Positions 36,810 through 48,030 of a stretch of DNA of 64,000 nucleotides are shown here, piece after piece (positions within the stretch are counted from its first letter, which is position 1; every line of letters begins with the position of its first letter). The notes beneath the pieces were generated by a model, which worked only from the letters and a program-made list of their open reading frames with translations, made no database searches and had not been told where the DNA came from. The translations under genes and the position numbers were made by a program. Where the stretch lies: NCBI GenBank assembly GCA_958299035.1, contig CATQJL010000001.1:80683594-80747593 (forward strand), in the 5' to 3' direction. The DNA is from Cylicocyclus nassatus. Taxonomy: Eukaryota > Nematoda > Chromadorea > Rhabditida > Strongylidae.

Positions 36810-37759
36810 TTAGGTTGTTACATAAGTCTTGTTACACTTAACTTCTAACGGCGATAAGTCATACACCTCATAGTCTTTGCAGGACTCCAAGGTACCATTC
36901 GATAGAGCAAAGCAAGCTCTACAAGATGGTTTGCAAAAGTTCGCACCAGCTCCAACCCACCGTAAGTTTGCACCCAAAATCTGAATCGCACTGAAATTCA
37001 AAAAATCGCGAAAAATTCATATCTTTGTTCAAACAAATCCTACGGATCTCTAACTTGCTCATAAAAATTGTCCACTATATAAAACACTCATATGTACCAT
37101 TGCTGTATTTTTTCCTTATCTGGAAGTCGAGATAAAGAATTTTTTTTAGTTTTTACAAAAATGAAGCTATGCTATTTCTATTCATGTAGCTGTATACTAC
37201 AAGCTCTTAGAAGTATGACCGAAAATTTTCAGCCTTTCAGAAGCTCTGGTTTTTGAAAAATACCAAAGCTTAATTTTTATCACTCGGGTGTTCAACGCTA
37301 AATTAGGTAATTTTCGAAAACTAGGGCTTCCGGGAAGCTGAAAATCTACGGTCATACTTCTAAGAGCTTGTAGTATACAGCTACATGAATATAAACAGCA
37401 CAGCTTCGTTTTTGTAAAAACTAAAAAAAATTATTTTTCTCGATTTCCAGATAAGGAAAAAATACAGCAACGGTACATATGAGTGTTTGATATAGTGAGC
37501 AATTTTTATGAGCAAGTTGGAGATCCGTAGGATTTGTTTGAACAAAGATATGAATTTTTCGCGATATTTTGAATTTCAGTACGACTTAGATTTTGGGTGC
37601 AAACTTATGGTGGGTCGGAGCTGGTGCGAACTTTTGCAGACCATCTTGTAAAGCTTGCTTGCTCTATCGAATGGTACCTTGGAGTCCTGCAAAGACTATG
37701 AGGTGTATGACTTATCGCCGTTAGAAGTTAAGTGTAACAAGACTTATGTAACAACCTAA
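36810..37759. mobile_element. Right-arm-specific 950-bp palindromic MITE, TA target duplication
   Basis: Seen: starts TTAGGTTGTTACATAAGTCT and ends with its complement …CTTATGTAACAACCTAA. The two halves (about 430 bp each) are near-perfect inverted copies around ~37285. TA at 36808-36809 and 37760-37761. The mirror site in the left arm (7344-7346) is empty, with a single TA, so this is a clean insertion polymorphism between the arms. No coding capacity. Older relatives: 17560-17745 and about 45440-46560. Mariner/Tc1-type by target and ends. Confidence 0.92.
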
Positions 37760-38547
37760 TATTAGGCTGGAAATTAAGTTTTGCAACTCGTCTCATAACT
37801 CCACTCTCTTTGGATATGACGCACTCAAACTTTGGCATTATGTAGAAGGCAATGTAGGCTACAAGTGAGCACAAGTTGTCTAGATTTTGACACGAAATAA
37901 TATTTCAGGCGTTTTTCGAAAACTAATGAAATTTGAGAGGGTTTAAAGCTAAAATGAAGCCTTTGGCAGCCTAGACCATGCATAGAAATCCGGATTCGTC
38001 CATAAATTATTGCTGGAGGTTGACTCTTCTGGCCTATTAAGAAAAAAACAAAATTTAATGACTTGTCGAGATTTGGCGTCCTCATAAAGTCGAACGAGTC
38101 GATGTACGCAAGAGCTGCTGGGGACGACCGTCAACGACTAAAGAGTCCGAAGCTCAAATTCCGCCGAGACTATGCATAATAAGGTTATTTGACCTGCCAA
38201 ACGCGAATATCACATTCATTTGTTGAATCAACGCCATTTTCCTTGTTTAGGGTGAGACCCCATATCGTACACCTACAGTAATCCTACAGAAGAGCACTTA
38301 TCACACAATTTCACTATCGTTTTCGCGATCAGCATGTTGGATAACACCCCTGTGCCAAGTTTCAGCCAAGTCCGTCAAACTTTGAATTTTTCCCCTTCAT
38401 ACCATGCACCTACCGTAACCCTCACTGCGACGTCAGAATTTGATAGGACAACAGCTGTGCTTGTAGCTTACGTAATAACCAACGCAGTGGCATAATTTGA
38501 GTGCGCCATGTTGAGTGAGAGGGAAGTTATGAGACCAGTTGCGAAAC

Positions 38548-40179
38548 CAGGGCCCGGCACGCGTTGGTTTGAAGCGTTTCCGGAAACGAAGTCCCCCATG
38601 ACTTCGCGAAAATTCACGAAGTCCCTCTTGACGTAAAAATCAGTAGGGAAACCCTTAATTAGTCAAAATAACATTAAAAAACAAAAAAAGCGCATTTTGA
38701 GGTATAGTGTGGACCCCGGCCAGCTTCCCATAGGTTCCTGCGCGACGCACCCGCAACGCACGCCTTCGGTGCGTCACCTGTCCTAGCTTCTGATGGAAAT
38801 CCTCTTTTCTCTCTCTTTTTTTTTATTTTTGGTGTACTATATTCTCTCTATTTCAGATATAAACAATTCGCGATGACCGGTGACGAGATTTCACGTGCTC
38901 TAATAGTTCAAAGAGCTTCAGTCTTGTGTAGCAGTCTTGTATTTTCCATTTTTTCTCTGAAAAATTGAGATTTGATTGGATATTAAGATAATATTCCTTC
39001 AAAAGCTCCTTGTAGAATACAAGAGTCCCTTTCGGTTTGATGTGTAAGGTGTAGACAGTGTCTCAAGTCAAAATTGAGCCTTCCGAGAAGCCAATAGGCA
39101 TTTATTTACCGAAATGTCCATTTTTTTTGAAATTTTGACTACTATAGTTTCTAAGTCTACGAAGAGAAATGTTTTGAGAATGCTGTTGTTCTTTAATTTC
39201 TACGTATACTTATTACAACCTATCCATCAGTGCAAGTTCGGAATATGCATCCATTGATTGAATTTGAGGTACTCATGGAAGTTGCCTGCGTTTCATTCTT
39301 GCGTACGTCTCTTTCGAAGAGAACCTAGAGTTTTCCACTTTACATTTTTCTCCTTTGTGAGCATAAGTATGCTCTACTGCTTATGAGTGAGGCGAGAGGC
39401 ATTGAGAAGGGCGCGCGCTGCGTGCGCGCTGCGGAAGTACCTATGGGAACCTGGCCGGGGTCCACACTATAACTAATACAACAAAAAAGCAAAAAGAAAA
39501 CGTTTCGAGTTGATTAAAGGCTCTGTCATTGGGTAGTGTACCATTTCAACGCTCAGAATGTCGTGAACCTCCTAGGCCAGCCAAATGTGTGGCCTCAACA
39601 ATCTGGCAGTGCGTTTTTCGCCACATAGTTCAAAGGACACCGCGTGTGATTGGAGCGCAATATCTATCAAGGCGTATAGATTTGCACTACTTTTGGCTCA
39701 AAAGAAGAGGAGAGGCAATAGTTTGGTTCGCTCTTTTCACTATATAATAGATTTTTGAGCGTTCTAATCGTCCAAATCAAAAAGGTCCAAAACTTATGTG
39801 AACTCTCCGAAATTTATGCTCCGAACCAACCCAGTTGGTTCGGTGGTTGGTCTAGAAACCAACAAATCCGGAACGGGTATTCAGACACATAAGTTTGCGG
39901 AACTTTTTACATAACATAGTTTGGAGTAATATTGTATACTCATAGCCCAAATTCGGAGCCATGTGATTGTTTGTGCGCTGTAAACAAGCCATTTGTTTGT
40001 TTGAGTCTTGTATTTGAAATTCGCGCGCTTGCGAAAGAACACGTTCAACTCGTGAAACCTGACATGTTCGTCGTGTTTTTTGGCGCATCCTCCAGGACCT
40101 CATAAAAACGATGTCCCCGTTGCTTCTAACTCCAAAAACGAAGTCCAGTTTGACCCCAAACCATCGGTGCCGGGCCCTG
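38548..40179. mobile_element. Mirror of the hAT-like element (right arm)
   Basis: Same termini and the 8-bp duplication TGCGAAAC at 38540-38547 and 40180-40187. It differs from the left copy by a few bases, including about 4 bp net length. Confidence 0.85.
38705..39469. mobile_element. Mirror of the innermost nested element (right arm)
   Basis: Partner of 5634-6394, with the same TA-flanked TAGTGTGG termini; about 4 bp longer than the left copy. Confidence 0.75.
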
Positions 40180-42023
40180 TGCGAAACTTAGTTTCCAACC
40201 TAATAATTTAGAAAAAGCCACGCAAGCATGGCCATGAACAGTAAGTCATTACAAAAGGTTGATGTACTCAATTTAATGTAATCTTGCTAGTCTTGTACGC
40301 TATAAATTTGCTAAGATGTGGTTGTGGTGTAAGAGCAGAGTAGTATGATACCGCTCTAAAAACCGTTCGCCAAAATTTTGAAACTGAGCAGACTTGCACG
40401 TATAATCTATGAAAGGTGCCATCCTCGCCGTCAAACCACATGTAAGAAAAGTGGCCCTCACAAAAGGGGTTGAGTGCGCACCGAGGTCCCTGTTCATTTT
40501 TCGAACTCTATGGTCCTTCCTTTACCAGTCACCAAATTCTCCAATTCCTCGATGCCTATTGAAAAATAATAGGACCCACTAAAATTTAGCTTGCCAAAAA
40601 TGCCCTTTTAGGTTTTATTGATTCCGCTAAGATAATTTTGCAAGTAAAAAGCACACGAGCACTACAATAATGTTACCAGAATTTTGCTGAATACAAAGAA
40701 ATTTATTTGGAAGAAAAAGATGGGATCTGGAAAAAGTTGTGCTCGTTTGAATTTAAAAGTGCGAAAACGAAAAAACTTTCCGAATGACCTAATTGACAAT
40801 TCATAACTTCGTTCAAAGTTGCTTAGTATGAATGACAAGTGGCCTATCTTGTAGCCACAAGCCAGTAGTACAAAATACAATAAAAATAATTCGGACAAAA
40901 AAGTTTGCGAGAAAGAAAAAATTGAAATTTAAAATTTCTCAGTTTTTCAACATTTTTTCAGTGTGCCTCAAAGTTCGGAATATAGAATTTTCTAAATTTC
41001 TACGTACTGAACAGCTGGATGTTTTTGTAAAACCTGCTAGTAAATGTTCTAGCTCTACGATTACAGAATTGAGTAAAGCTTTAGCGACTGACTTCCTCAG
41101 AAGAAAATTATAGGTCATAAAATGACCGCAACAGCTACCCATATTTAGGCGCCGATATCTCAGTCTGGATAGCTTTTAAAAATGCAGTTAAAATCTGAGG
41201 TAATCTGCATATGGATGGATAGAACGTAAAAAGCTCTATCAGACGGTACCTAGAAAACATGCGTTCACCTGCAAAGAATTGAATAACGCGTACCTTTGAT
41301 CTCGAAGCTGCTAATAGCCATATCTCCTGACTTTGAAAGTTGAGGCCATCAAGTCGTCGTGGGTTTAGTGACTGTCCCACCACCCACTCTAGCAGTGGTA
41401 CTTTGGTTGGTCTCACATGTTTCACTGCGCAGATACTGCATAAAGTTTGAAATTTGTCAAAGTGACTAACTTTGCATTTCAGCCACTACAAAAATCATTA
41501 CGTATGTTAATGACCTTATATAGGTACTACCTGAAAGAGGATAATATATTCTAATCTATCAAAATCAGAAAGTTCAATTACTCTTCTTCCTTGAGAAATT
41601 TACAATTATTCTCAAGGTATCCCATTTTTTACCGTTCAGCCTAATAAATCTGTCACTGTTGGTCCTGATCCTAATAGGTAAGTAGTACCTCATCCATCTT
41701 TTTTCGTGCAGTCTGATTAAAGAGCTCTCAGAAAATGTCCAAAAATTGCAACACAAAGTTTTTTGCCACGGTCAAGTTTGCCTTCCATTCTTTAAGTTTC
41801 TACACCGAAATCCCGAAGTAAGAAGCCCAAGTAAAATGCGGATAGAGCAAACCCTACAGAATTAAAACAATTTTTTTCACACTCCGTCATAATATCGGAT
41901 AGATTTTTTTCATTGACATGACCGCGTTCCAGCAGGGTTACCTCAGACACAAACGTATCAAACACCAATAAATCTTCGGATTTTAAAGCTTTCGCAAATG
42001 AATTATGATTCAACGCTAATTTT

Positions 42024-42742
42024 GGTACTTTTCCGTTATCCGGACCCAATTTTTCAAAAGGCTCTCATGAAATACGTTTCTTCAGACTAAGAACAATTTG
42101 TCATAGATTCCACGAGGACTGCTCCCTGCCATGTGTCAGGAAAATATTGACACGTTTTGGTCCATTTTGACATGTTTTGTTGAACCATTTCCGGTGAGGT
42201 AAAAGAGCATTTGTTATTACTTAAAAACTGTTCAGTTGTTTTCTATAGAAGCAAAGCAATTCAGGACTTATATTAGAACATCTCCATCGTTTTCAGTAAT
42301 GATTGAGCATTATCTTTCTTTTCAAAACTTTCGCCTTGGGGATTTAGCTAGACGAGACTACAAATGATGGCTTGAAGTTTCTTGTTCGGTCACTTAGATG
42401 GTGGAACCTAAGCTCACTTCTCTATTCTGGGCAAGTCTAATCTGTTCATTAATTATAAAGTAGCGTTATCATGATGACAATGTTTATTTTTTGATACTGT
42501 TCAGTCGAAAATAGGACCACTATTGACTAAAAAATAGATTGAACTTACGTCACTAAAAAGGCCAGCTCAAACTCTTGGTTAAACTTTTCAAACATATAAA
42601 TGGTATGTCAAATTGTCAAATTTTTTTGACACGTGGCAGGAAGGTTGACACTCTTTCCTGTGAAGTTGGGAGCAAATATGGTACGAAGAAAGAAGCAATA
42701 TCCTTTTTTAGAAAAAATGGGTCCGGATAACGAAAAAGTACC
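42024..42742. mobile_element. Mirror copy of the 719-bp inverted-repeat element (right arm)
   Basis: Reverse-complement partner of 2362-3080 with nearly identical sequence; GGTACTTTTCCGTTATCCGG starts at 42024. Confidence 0.75.
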
Positions 42743-44992
42743 CTGATTTTATTAAGCAGAGTACATACGGACTGGGAATATCAAATTTGTTATTTTCCGA
42801 GTACCAATGAGGCGCGTTTAGAAACACTTAAAAAGCATAGTTACAGACATGAATAACAATGATTCTATTCCCCAACACTTTACAAATTAGAAGCAAAAAA
42901 TACCCATGAAGGGGAAAAAAAGGAGGCTTCGAATGATACTCGAGTTGCTCATCGGTTGATGTTACGGAATTGAGTTGACCAAGTATGAAACTTGAAGCAA
43001 ATGATCAAAAATGAATTTGGAATTTTATAGAATTAGCTATGGAAAGAGAAAATTTGCTTTGTATCCCATAGGGTTCGCTCTATCCATTCAGCACTTGCTC
43101 TTTTGCGATGATTGGCAGAAGCAAAATAGCAAAACATAACCGTGGCAAAAACTGGGTTTTTGGACATATTCTGAGGGCTCGTTGGTTTGTCAAATTGGCA
43201 CGAGAAAGCGACCGTTTGAAAGAGAAACAAAAGGCTGCAGCGAATGTGCCCAAAATCTTTTCGGAGTCCTTGTTCTGCGGATGTTACGCTTGTCAAAAAA
43301 GCTCGCTTACGGAGCGATCTAATATAAATGTCCGTTGTAGAATATGCATGAGCAAGTGACAGTGCACGGGATTCTTTTTTGATAAGATTTTGATCGATTT
43401 TTGATCTTGCTAGATTTCAAACTCAATCTTCAATTGAATTGTCGCAAATGTTCGAACAACTTCTTGCAAAGCCTATTTAGCTCTATGGGAATGCACCCGA
43501 AACCTTTTGGACGTGGAAGGCTACGACTTACTGCTATGAAAATTTAGAACAAAAACTTACAAGCGAACCTATTAATATTAGGCTGTTTGCGTTTTTTCGG
43601 TAATCGCCAGTATTTTCAGAACTTGAAACCTCGTGAAACGACTGCATATATGCGTGCATTCAATGCAGCTAATTTTTTCCTTCTTGCCATTAGCAAAAAC
43701 GACTAAGTATTCTAGTAACTTCCAAAAACTTTCAGGTTTATCTTGATCTGACCTGGCTACTTTTTGAATAAAGGAAAGTTTATCATATAGTCCTAGAATA
43801 ATCAGATATTGAATGAATATAGCAATTTTTGCGATGTAAACTAGTATCTTTGTATTGGTCCGGATATTCGCGTCGTTTTTGACGCGCAAGCTTTTCAGAA
43901 TAGTGACAGGCCATTACTTCGCATACCATCTACCGATGCAGAGTTTCCTGCTTTTTTCAAAGAAAGTGTTTACAAGATGATTTTCCTGACAAGCGCTTAG
44001 ATAAGCAACGCTGCTTTGATTGGAGCAGCAGTAGCTCATTACCTAAAAAATAGCTGAAGATAAACAAGTTTAGACAGTATCGACTTTAAATTTCGAAGGT
44101 CTACTTCAGCAACTTTCCGTCTAGATCCAGCAGAGTACGTTTTGAGAAACAAGGTCGAGTAAAGAGGGAAGAAAACGATAATGGGCAAAAACAATGGAAA
44201 GAATTCCAGAAGCTTCAGAACGCAAGAAACCACCGAAGAGATTGTTCGAAGAATCTATTGCCCGTGTAAACCTGCTGCGTAAGTAGTCGCAATCGCGAAT
44301 TAAGAAGTTCATGGATGACAATTGCCCGAAACCGAAAAAGGGATGGGCGAAATACTTGGAAGGCTTGCACGACGAGTGGGACGAGCTATCTGAGTAATCA
44401 AAGTAAGTAGGCAATACCTCAGTTATTTTCAACCAAATTAATTCTGTTTGATTTCTGGATGTCTCAGAAGTTTTTTATTCTTTATATTAATTTTGAATCA
44501 CAATTTCCTAATAATTGCTTTTAGAAAGTTAGAAATTTCCGCAAAAGTCAAAGAATTGCAAAAGCACTGCACCGCAGTTTTGCTCGGTTCATTGGTTACC
44601 GAAGGTTCATTGGAAACTCTATCGGTCAAATGAGGTGTATGAAAGCAAAGGGTTGCATCCCGTGGATTATCACTGCGCTTGTAAAAATCACATCTGTAAC
44701 AAAGCTTTGGTAAGGGCTAAATTTTGCATTGAGCGGTGTAAGAGTTGGCCAATCTTTTTATCAAGAGATTTTCACTAGCTAAGAAATTGGCACATTTCTG
44801 ATCGACCTCATATTTTACAAGCGTTGCTTGCTGTTTCACAAAATTATTGGGTCGGTTCGAAAGTGTCGTTTCTCAAAAAGTTAACTCCTCGCAATCTTGC
44901 TGATTTTCTTTGCTGTAATTTTGTTGAAAATACAAGCCCTTTACTTTGTAGTGCCCTCTTTATCCTTTATACTGGTTGCGATTTACAGCCTA

Positions 44993-45275
44993 CTAGTTGG
45001 CAAACCCGGCTCCGCCCGGCCCTGTCAATAACATGTTTGTAATCAGCATGCTCGATTACTTCCCTATGCCAACTCCCAGCCCCGTAGCCCAAATTTTGCG
45101 ATGAATTGATAAAATCGAAATCGATCGATAAAGAAAAGTAGCCTATTCCACGCTCCCCGCCCCGAAGTATATGTGTGCCAAGTTTGGTCCAAATCGGTCC
45201 AGGAAATAAACTTTCTATTCCGCAGATACGTACATAGAGACATACAGACATACATTCAGCTTTATATATATAAGA
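44993..45275 (-). mobile_element. Complete non-autonomous Helitron-like element
   Basis: On the minus strand: starts TCTTATATATATAAAGCTGA (45275 inward), contains short CTGTATGTCT-type repeats, and ends with hairpin GGCCGGGCGGAGCCGGG, a ~10-base spacer and CTAG (44993-44996). Flanked by A at the 5' side and T at the 3' side, with no target duplication, as Helitrons are. 283 bp. The mirror is the truncated copy at 1-111. Confidence 0.8.
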
Positions 45276-45439
45276 TTCTTCCCAACTGTAAAAAGTTTGT
45301 GCTGATTGCGTTTCTGGGAAAGGTTATGATTTCCTACTGTAAACTCAGAAACCATGATTGTCATAGAAACGTTCAATCACAAACTTTTCTCATTTAGAAA
45401 GTAGGCAGTATGACTAATGTATTAAATTGTCCGGAAATT

Positions 45440-46560
45440 AATGTCGCAAGGTATCCTACCGCGACAGAATGACCACAATAAACAGCAAACGGGGTATCAT
45501 TCGATAGAGCAAAACAAGCTCTACAAATTAGTTTACAAACCTTCGCGAAAATCTTGCTTCACCTGGAGTTCAAATCTTATACATAAAGCTGAATGTCTGT
45601 TTGTATGTCTGTCTGTCTGTATGTCTCTCTGTCTGTATGTCTGTGTGTACGTATGTTCCGAATAGAAAATTCCATTTCTGAACCTATCCGGACCAAACTT
45701 GGCACACATACACTTCGGGCCCCGGCGGGTGTCATAGGCTACTTTTCGTCATCGATCGATATCGATTTTATCGATTTTTTGCAAAATTTGAGCTACGGGG
45801 CTGGGAGTCGGCACAGGGGGGTAATCGAGCATGCTGATTACGAATATAATAATGACAGGGCCGGGCGGAGCCGGGTAAGTCAACTAGTTCAAAATATAAA
45901 AATTTTTAGATACCCGAAAGATCGTTTCTTCGTTCATAGAGGTCCTATTAATAGAAATCTTCAGTTTGCACAGGCATGTACTTTCCACACTAGGCATTCA
46001 CCTGTGTAGTTTGTGGTATTTTCCATGGCTACAGTATGACAAGTAAAAATAGGACAAACGTGCGAATAGCGGAGTTTTTCTGTGTTTTTTTTTCAAACAA
46101 TTTGGTTCTTCTCGAAAACTAGCTCTTATCTGTAGCTAAAAATTTATGATTATACTCCTAGAGGTTCATAGTATAGAATCACCTATGTGAGAAAAGCTCA
46201 GGATCGCTTTGGCAAAAATAGGCCGAAGTCGTTTTCTCAGTTTTCAGCTATGGAAAAAACACGAAAATGTGCTCACGAGTGTCTGGTATAGTCAGCCCAT
46301 TCGTGAGCAAGTTAGGGGTTAGGGCTTTTCTGAAGGGTGGAAACAATTATTTTCGTTTTTTAGATCTTTGGTGCCTTATGAAATTTGGCTCCAAACTCTA
46401 AGCAAATTAAACTTGGCGCGAAGATTTAAGGTCCATTTCGTAGAGCTTGCTCTGATCTATCGGTTGATACCCCGCTTACTTACTTTCGTTCGCAGCCTGC
46501 TGCGACATTGCATGATGAATAACGATGCGACATCATTTTCCAAATAATTTTATTCTAACG
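45440..46560. repeat. Old copy of the 36810-37759 MITE family, interrupted by a Helitron
   Basis: Seen: GGGGTATCATTCGATAGAGC…AAGCTCTACAAATTAGTTTA near 45490 and its inverted counterpart TAGAGCTTGCTCTGATCTAT…GATACCCCGC near 46450, plus inverted tracts in the middle resembling the MITE core (CTTCTCGAAAACTAGC, TATACTCCTAGAGGTTCATA). Boundaries approximate. Confidence 0.55.
45575..45887 (+). mobile_element. Second Helitron-like element, opposite orientation
   Basis: Starts TCTTATACATAAAGCTGAAT after A, carries a TGTCTGTC/TGTATGTC-rich tract (45595-45660), ends in the hairpin GGCCGGGCGGAGCCGGG and CTAG (45884-45887) before T. 313 bp, roughly 80% similar to 44993-45275. It has inserted in a relic of the 36810-37759 MITE family. 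Confidence 0.8.
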
Positions 46561-46790
46561 ATTTCGAAACTTTCTGCAAACTTTTAGCTTTTTGAGGGCC
46601 GTCTAAATGATCGAAGTTTGAGCGGTCTTTCTAATCCAGTTTTGCCTCTGCAACCAATGTCTGCGTAAAAAGCAGCATTACAAAGCAAAAGGCTTTTTCT
46701 TCTTTCTCGGCAAGAAGCAAAACAAATTTTTTAGATAGAGAGTTACGATTGTTTGGGAACCAAACGACACAATTTTCGGATCCACCTAAT
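46561..46790. repeat. Diverged relative of the palindrome's central element
   Basis: The right part aligns with the end of 21881-22245: GGCAAGAAGCAAAACAAATT, GTTTGGGAACC, AACGACA and CCACCTAATA against GGACAAGCAAGCAAATTCT, TTTGGGTTCTC, AACGACAG and TTAACCTAATA. The left end is not defined. Confidence 0.45.
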
Positions 46791-47348
46791 ATTTAATTGA
46801 AAATCTTTTTTTGTCGAAATCTGATATACTTTATCGCAACAGAAAGAACAAAAAAGCTACCAATGTTCTAGCGATTTACTCTCTGCAAAATATGCTAGTT
46901 TAGATGCCGGATTCACTTTTTGAAATGCTCACGGGCGGGTTGCTCAAAAAAGTTTGCTTTTCCTTAAAACAATTATCAACCCCTAAACGTTATTAGAAGA
47001 ATTTCAAAAAGCTCAAAAGCATCGTCTATTTGAAGTGGGGGTTGACGAGATTATGATGGCATACTAGCGTGGGCCAGATTAAGCAAATCCCCATGCTGCC
47101 CAGCAAAAGTTTGCTTCCGGAGTTAGAAATCCGCTCCGAAAGGGGGGGGGGGGGTAATCCAGTGCTGGTCAGTGCGCCAGCTGGTCACCCCGCCTATTTG
47201 CAGGTTTGCAAATGACGAGCCCGGCGTATAGCAGCGTCGCAGAGCCCCGACTGCATTGCACCCTTCTCCGAAACGGTGGTTTATTGGGGCTTCGCAAATT
47301 CTCGATTCCATTTTTGAAGTGAGGGTCTACAGAAGGCCTCGAAGCGAT
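46791..47348. other. Unassigned stretch
   Basis: AT-rich sequence up to about 47030, then more GC-rich sequence with a run of about 13 G at 47141-47154. No gene recognised. It ends exactly at an amplification-adaptor match. Confidence 0.4.
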
Positions 47349-47374
47349 AAGCAGTGGTATCAACGCAGAGTACT
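47349..47374 (+). other. Exact match to a cDNA/low-input gDNA amplification primer (adaptor remnant)
   Basis: Seen: AAGCAGTGGTATCAACGCAG followed directly by AGTACT. From established knowledge, this 25-26-base string is the SMART-type PCR primer, also used as the amplification adaptor in PacBio ultra-low-input libraries. A 26-base exact match by chance in 64 kb is negligible. It is an artificial sequence and marks an unremoved adaptor or chimeric join, so sequence on its two sides may not be contiguous in the genome. Confidence 0.95.
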
Positions 47375-48030
47375 AGACGGTGCCTTTGAATGCGTCAAAA
47401 AGTTTATTCTACGTGCTAATAAAAAACGAAATCGCGTTGCTACGTTTTCACTCCGTGTCGTTCCTTCTCGTAGACAGATTATGATTGATTTTCAAGTTTT
47501 CGCCAGAACTCCTCAGTAAGGGAGGAGGATTTGGAATCAAGCAAAACGGAAATTTTGATTCTAGTGCATTCAAATGACCACTCCTTGAAATCTTAAGCGA
47601 GAACGGGGCATGTCTGTTCGCTTCAAAACTCATGATGATGGCATTGCAAAGAATCCACATATCAGGCGAAAAATTGTAGGTAACAGAAAGGGGACAAATG
47701 TTGAATCTAATCTACCTAAGCCGTTGAATTTAGTCGATGTTTTGTGAGCTTCTATTACAAATTTAGAAGCGAGAAATATTGAGCGGAATAATATATAAAA
47801 TTTGACGCTAACTTCTTTGCGTATTTCAAAAAAAAACTCAATGATTTGCAAATTTTGAATTAAATTCAATTTCGTCTTTGAGAGAATGGCAAGCAGTTTA
47901 AACGTCAAACGTGATTTAAGCATGACTTTATTGTCAGTAAGCTTGGACAAATGTCAGATACGGCGCTCAAATCATATTCCGTCTCCAGAAAACTCAAAAA
48001 TTAAATTTTTTACTAACGTTACTTAATAGA
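47375..48030. other. Unassigned stretch right of the adaptor
   Basis: Short open frames in all phases and no motifs. An 87-codon plus-strand frame (47256-47519) reads straight through the adaptor and is not a gene. Confidence 0.4.

Larger units (their letters stand above)
37762..40203. mobile_element. Mirror of the TTAGGTTGGAAAC element (right arm)
   Basis: Partner of 4900-7344. Its left end TTAGGCTGG at 37762 directly abuts, across a shared TA, the right-arm-only element 36810-37759. Confidence 0.75.
35571..41644. mobile_element. Mirror of the outermost nest element (right arm)
   Basis: Same ends as the left-arm copy (TTAGGGTAACGGTAAAAAA from 35571; ACCGTTCAGCCTAA ending 41644), each flanked by TA. 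It is longer than the left copy because it also holds the right-arm-only insertion 36810-37759. Confidence 0.75.
22246..45103 (-). repeat. Right arm of the giant inverted repeat
   Basis: Reverse-complement partner of 1-21880, about 1 kb longer, mainly because of a 950-bp insertion at 36810-37759. It also keeps 49 bases (22323-22371) missing from the left arm, and lacks 25 bases present around 17470-17496 of the left arm and 7 bases near 7165. Substitutions are sparse, on the order of a few per kb. The last base whose partner is inside the window is 45103. The repeat content (a Helitron running to 45275) suggests that the homology may continue beyond the left edge. Confidence 0.97.

Noticed and set aside
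1..45103. The palindrome as a single giant transposon with 22-kb terminal inverted repeats
   Set aside because: The arms contain no shared transposase or replication genes, only unrelated nested elements, and no outer termini are visible. A duplicated or misjoined locus explains it better.
47141..47154. Poly-G run as a regulatory signal
   Set aside because: A homopolymer of this length close to an adaptor may be a sequencing or polishing artefact; nothing else supports a function.
47256..47519. 87-codon frame across the adaptor
   Set aside because: It is translated through an artificial primer sequence and is therefore not biological.
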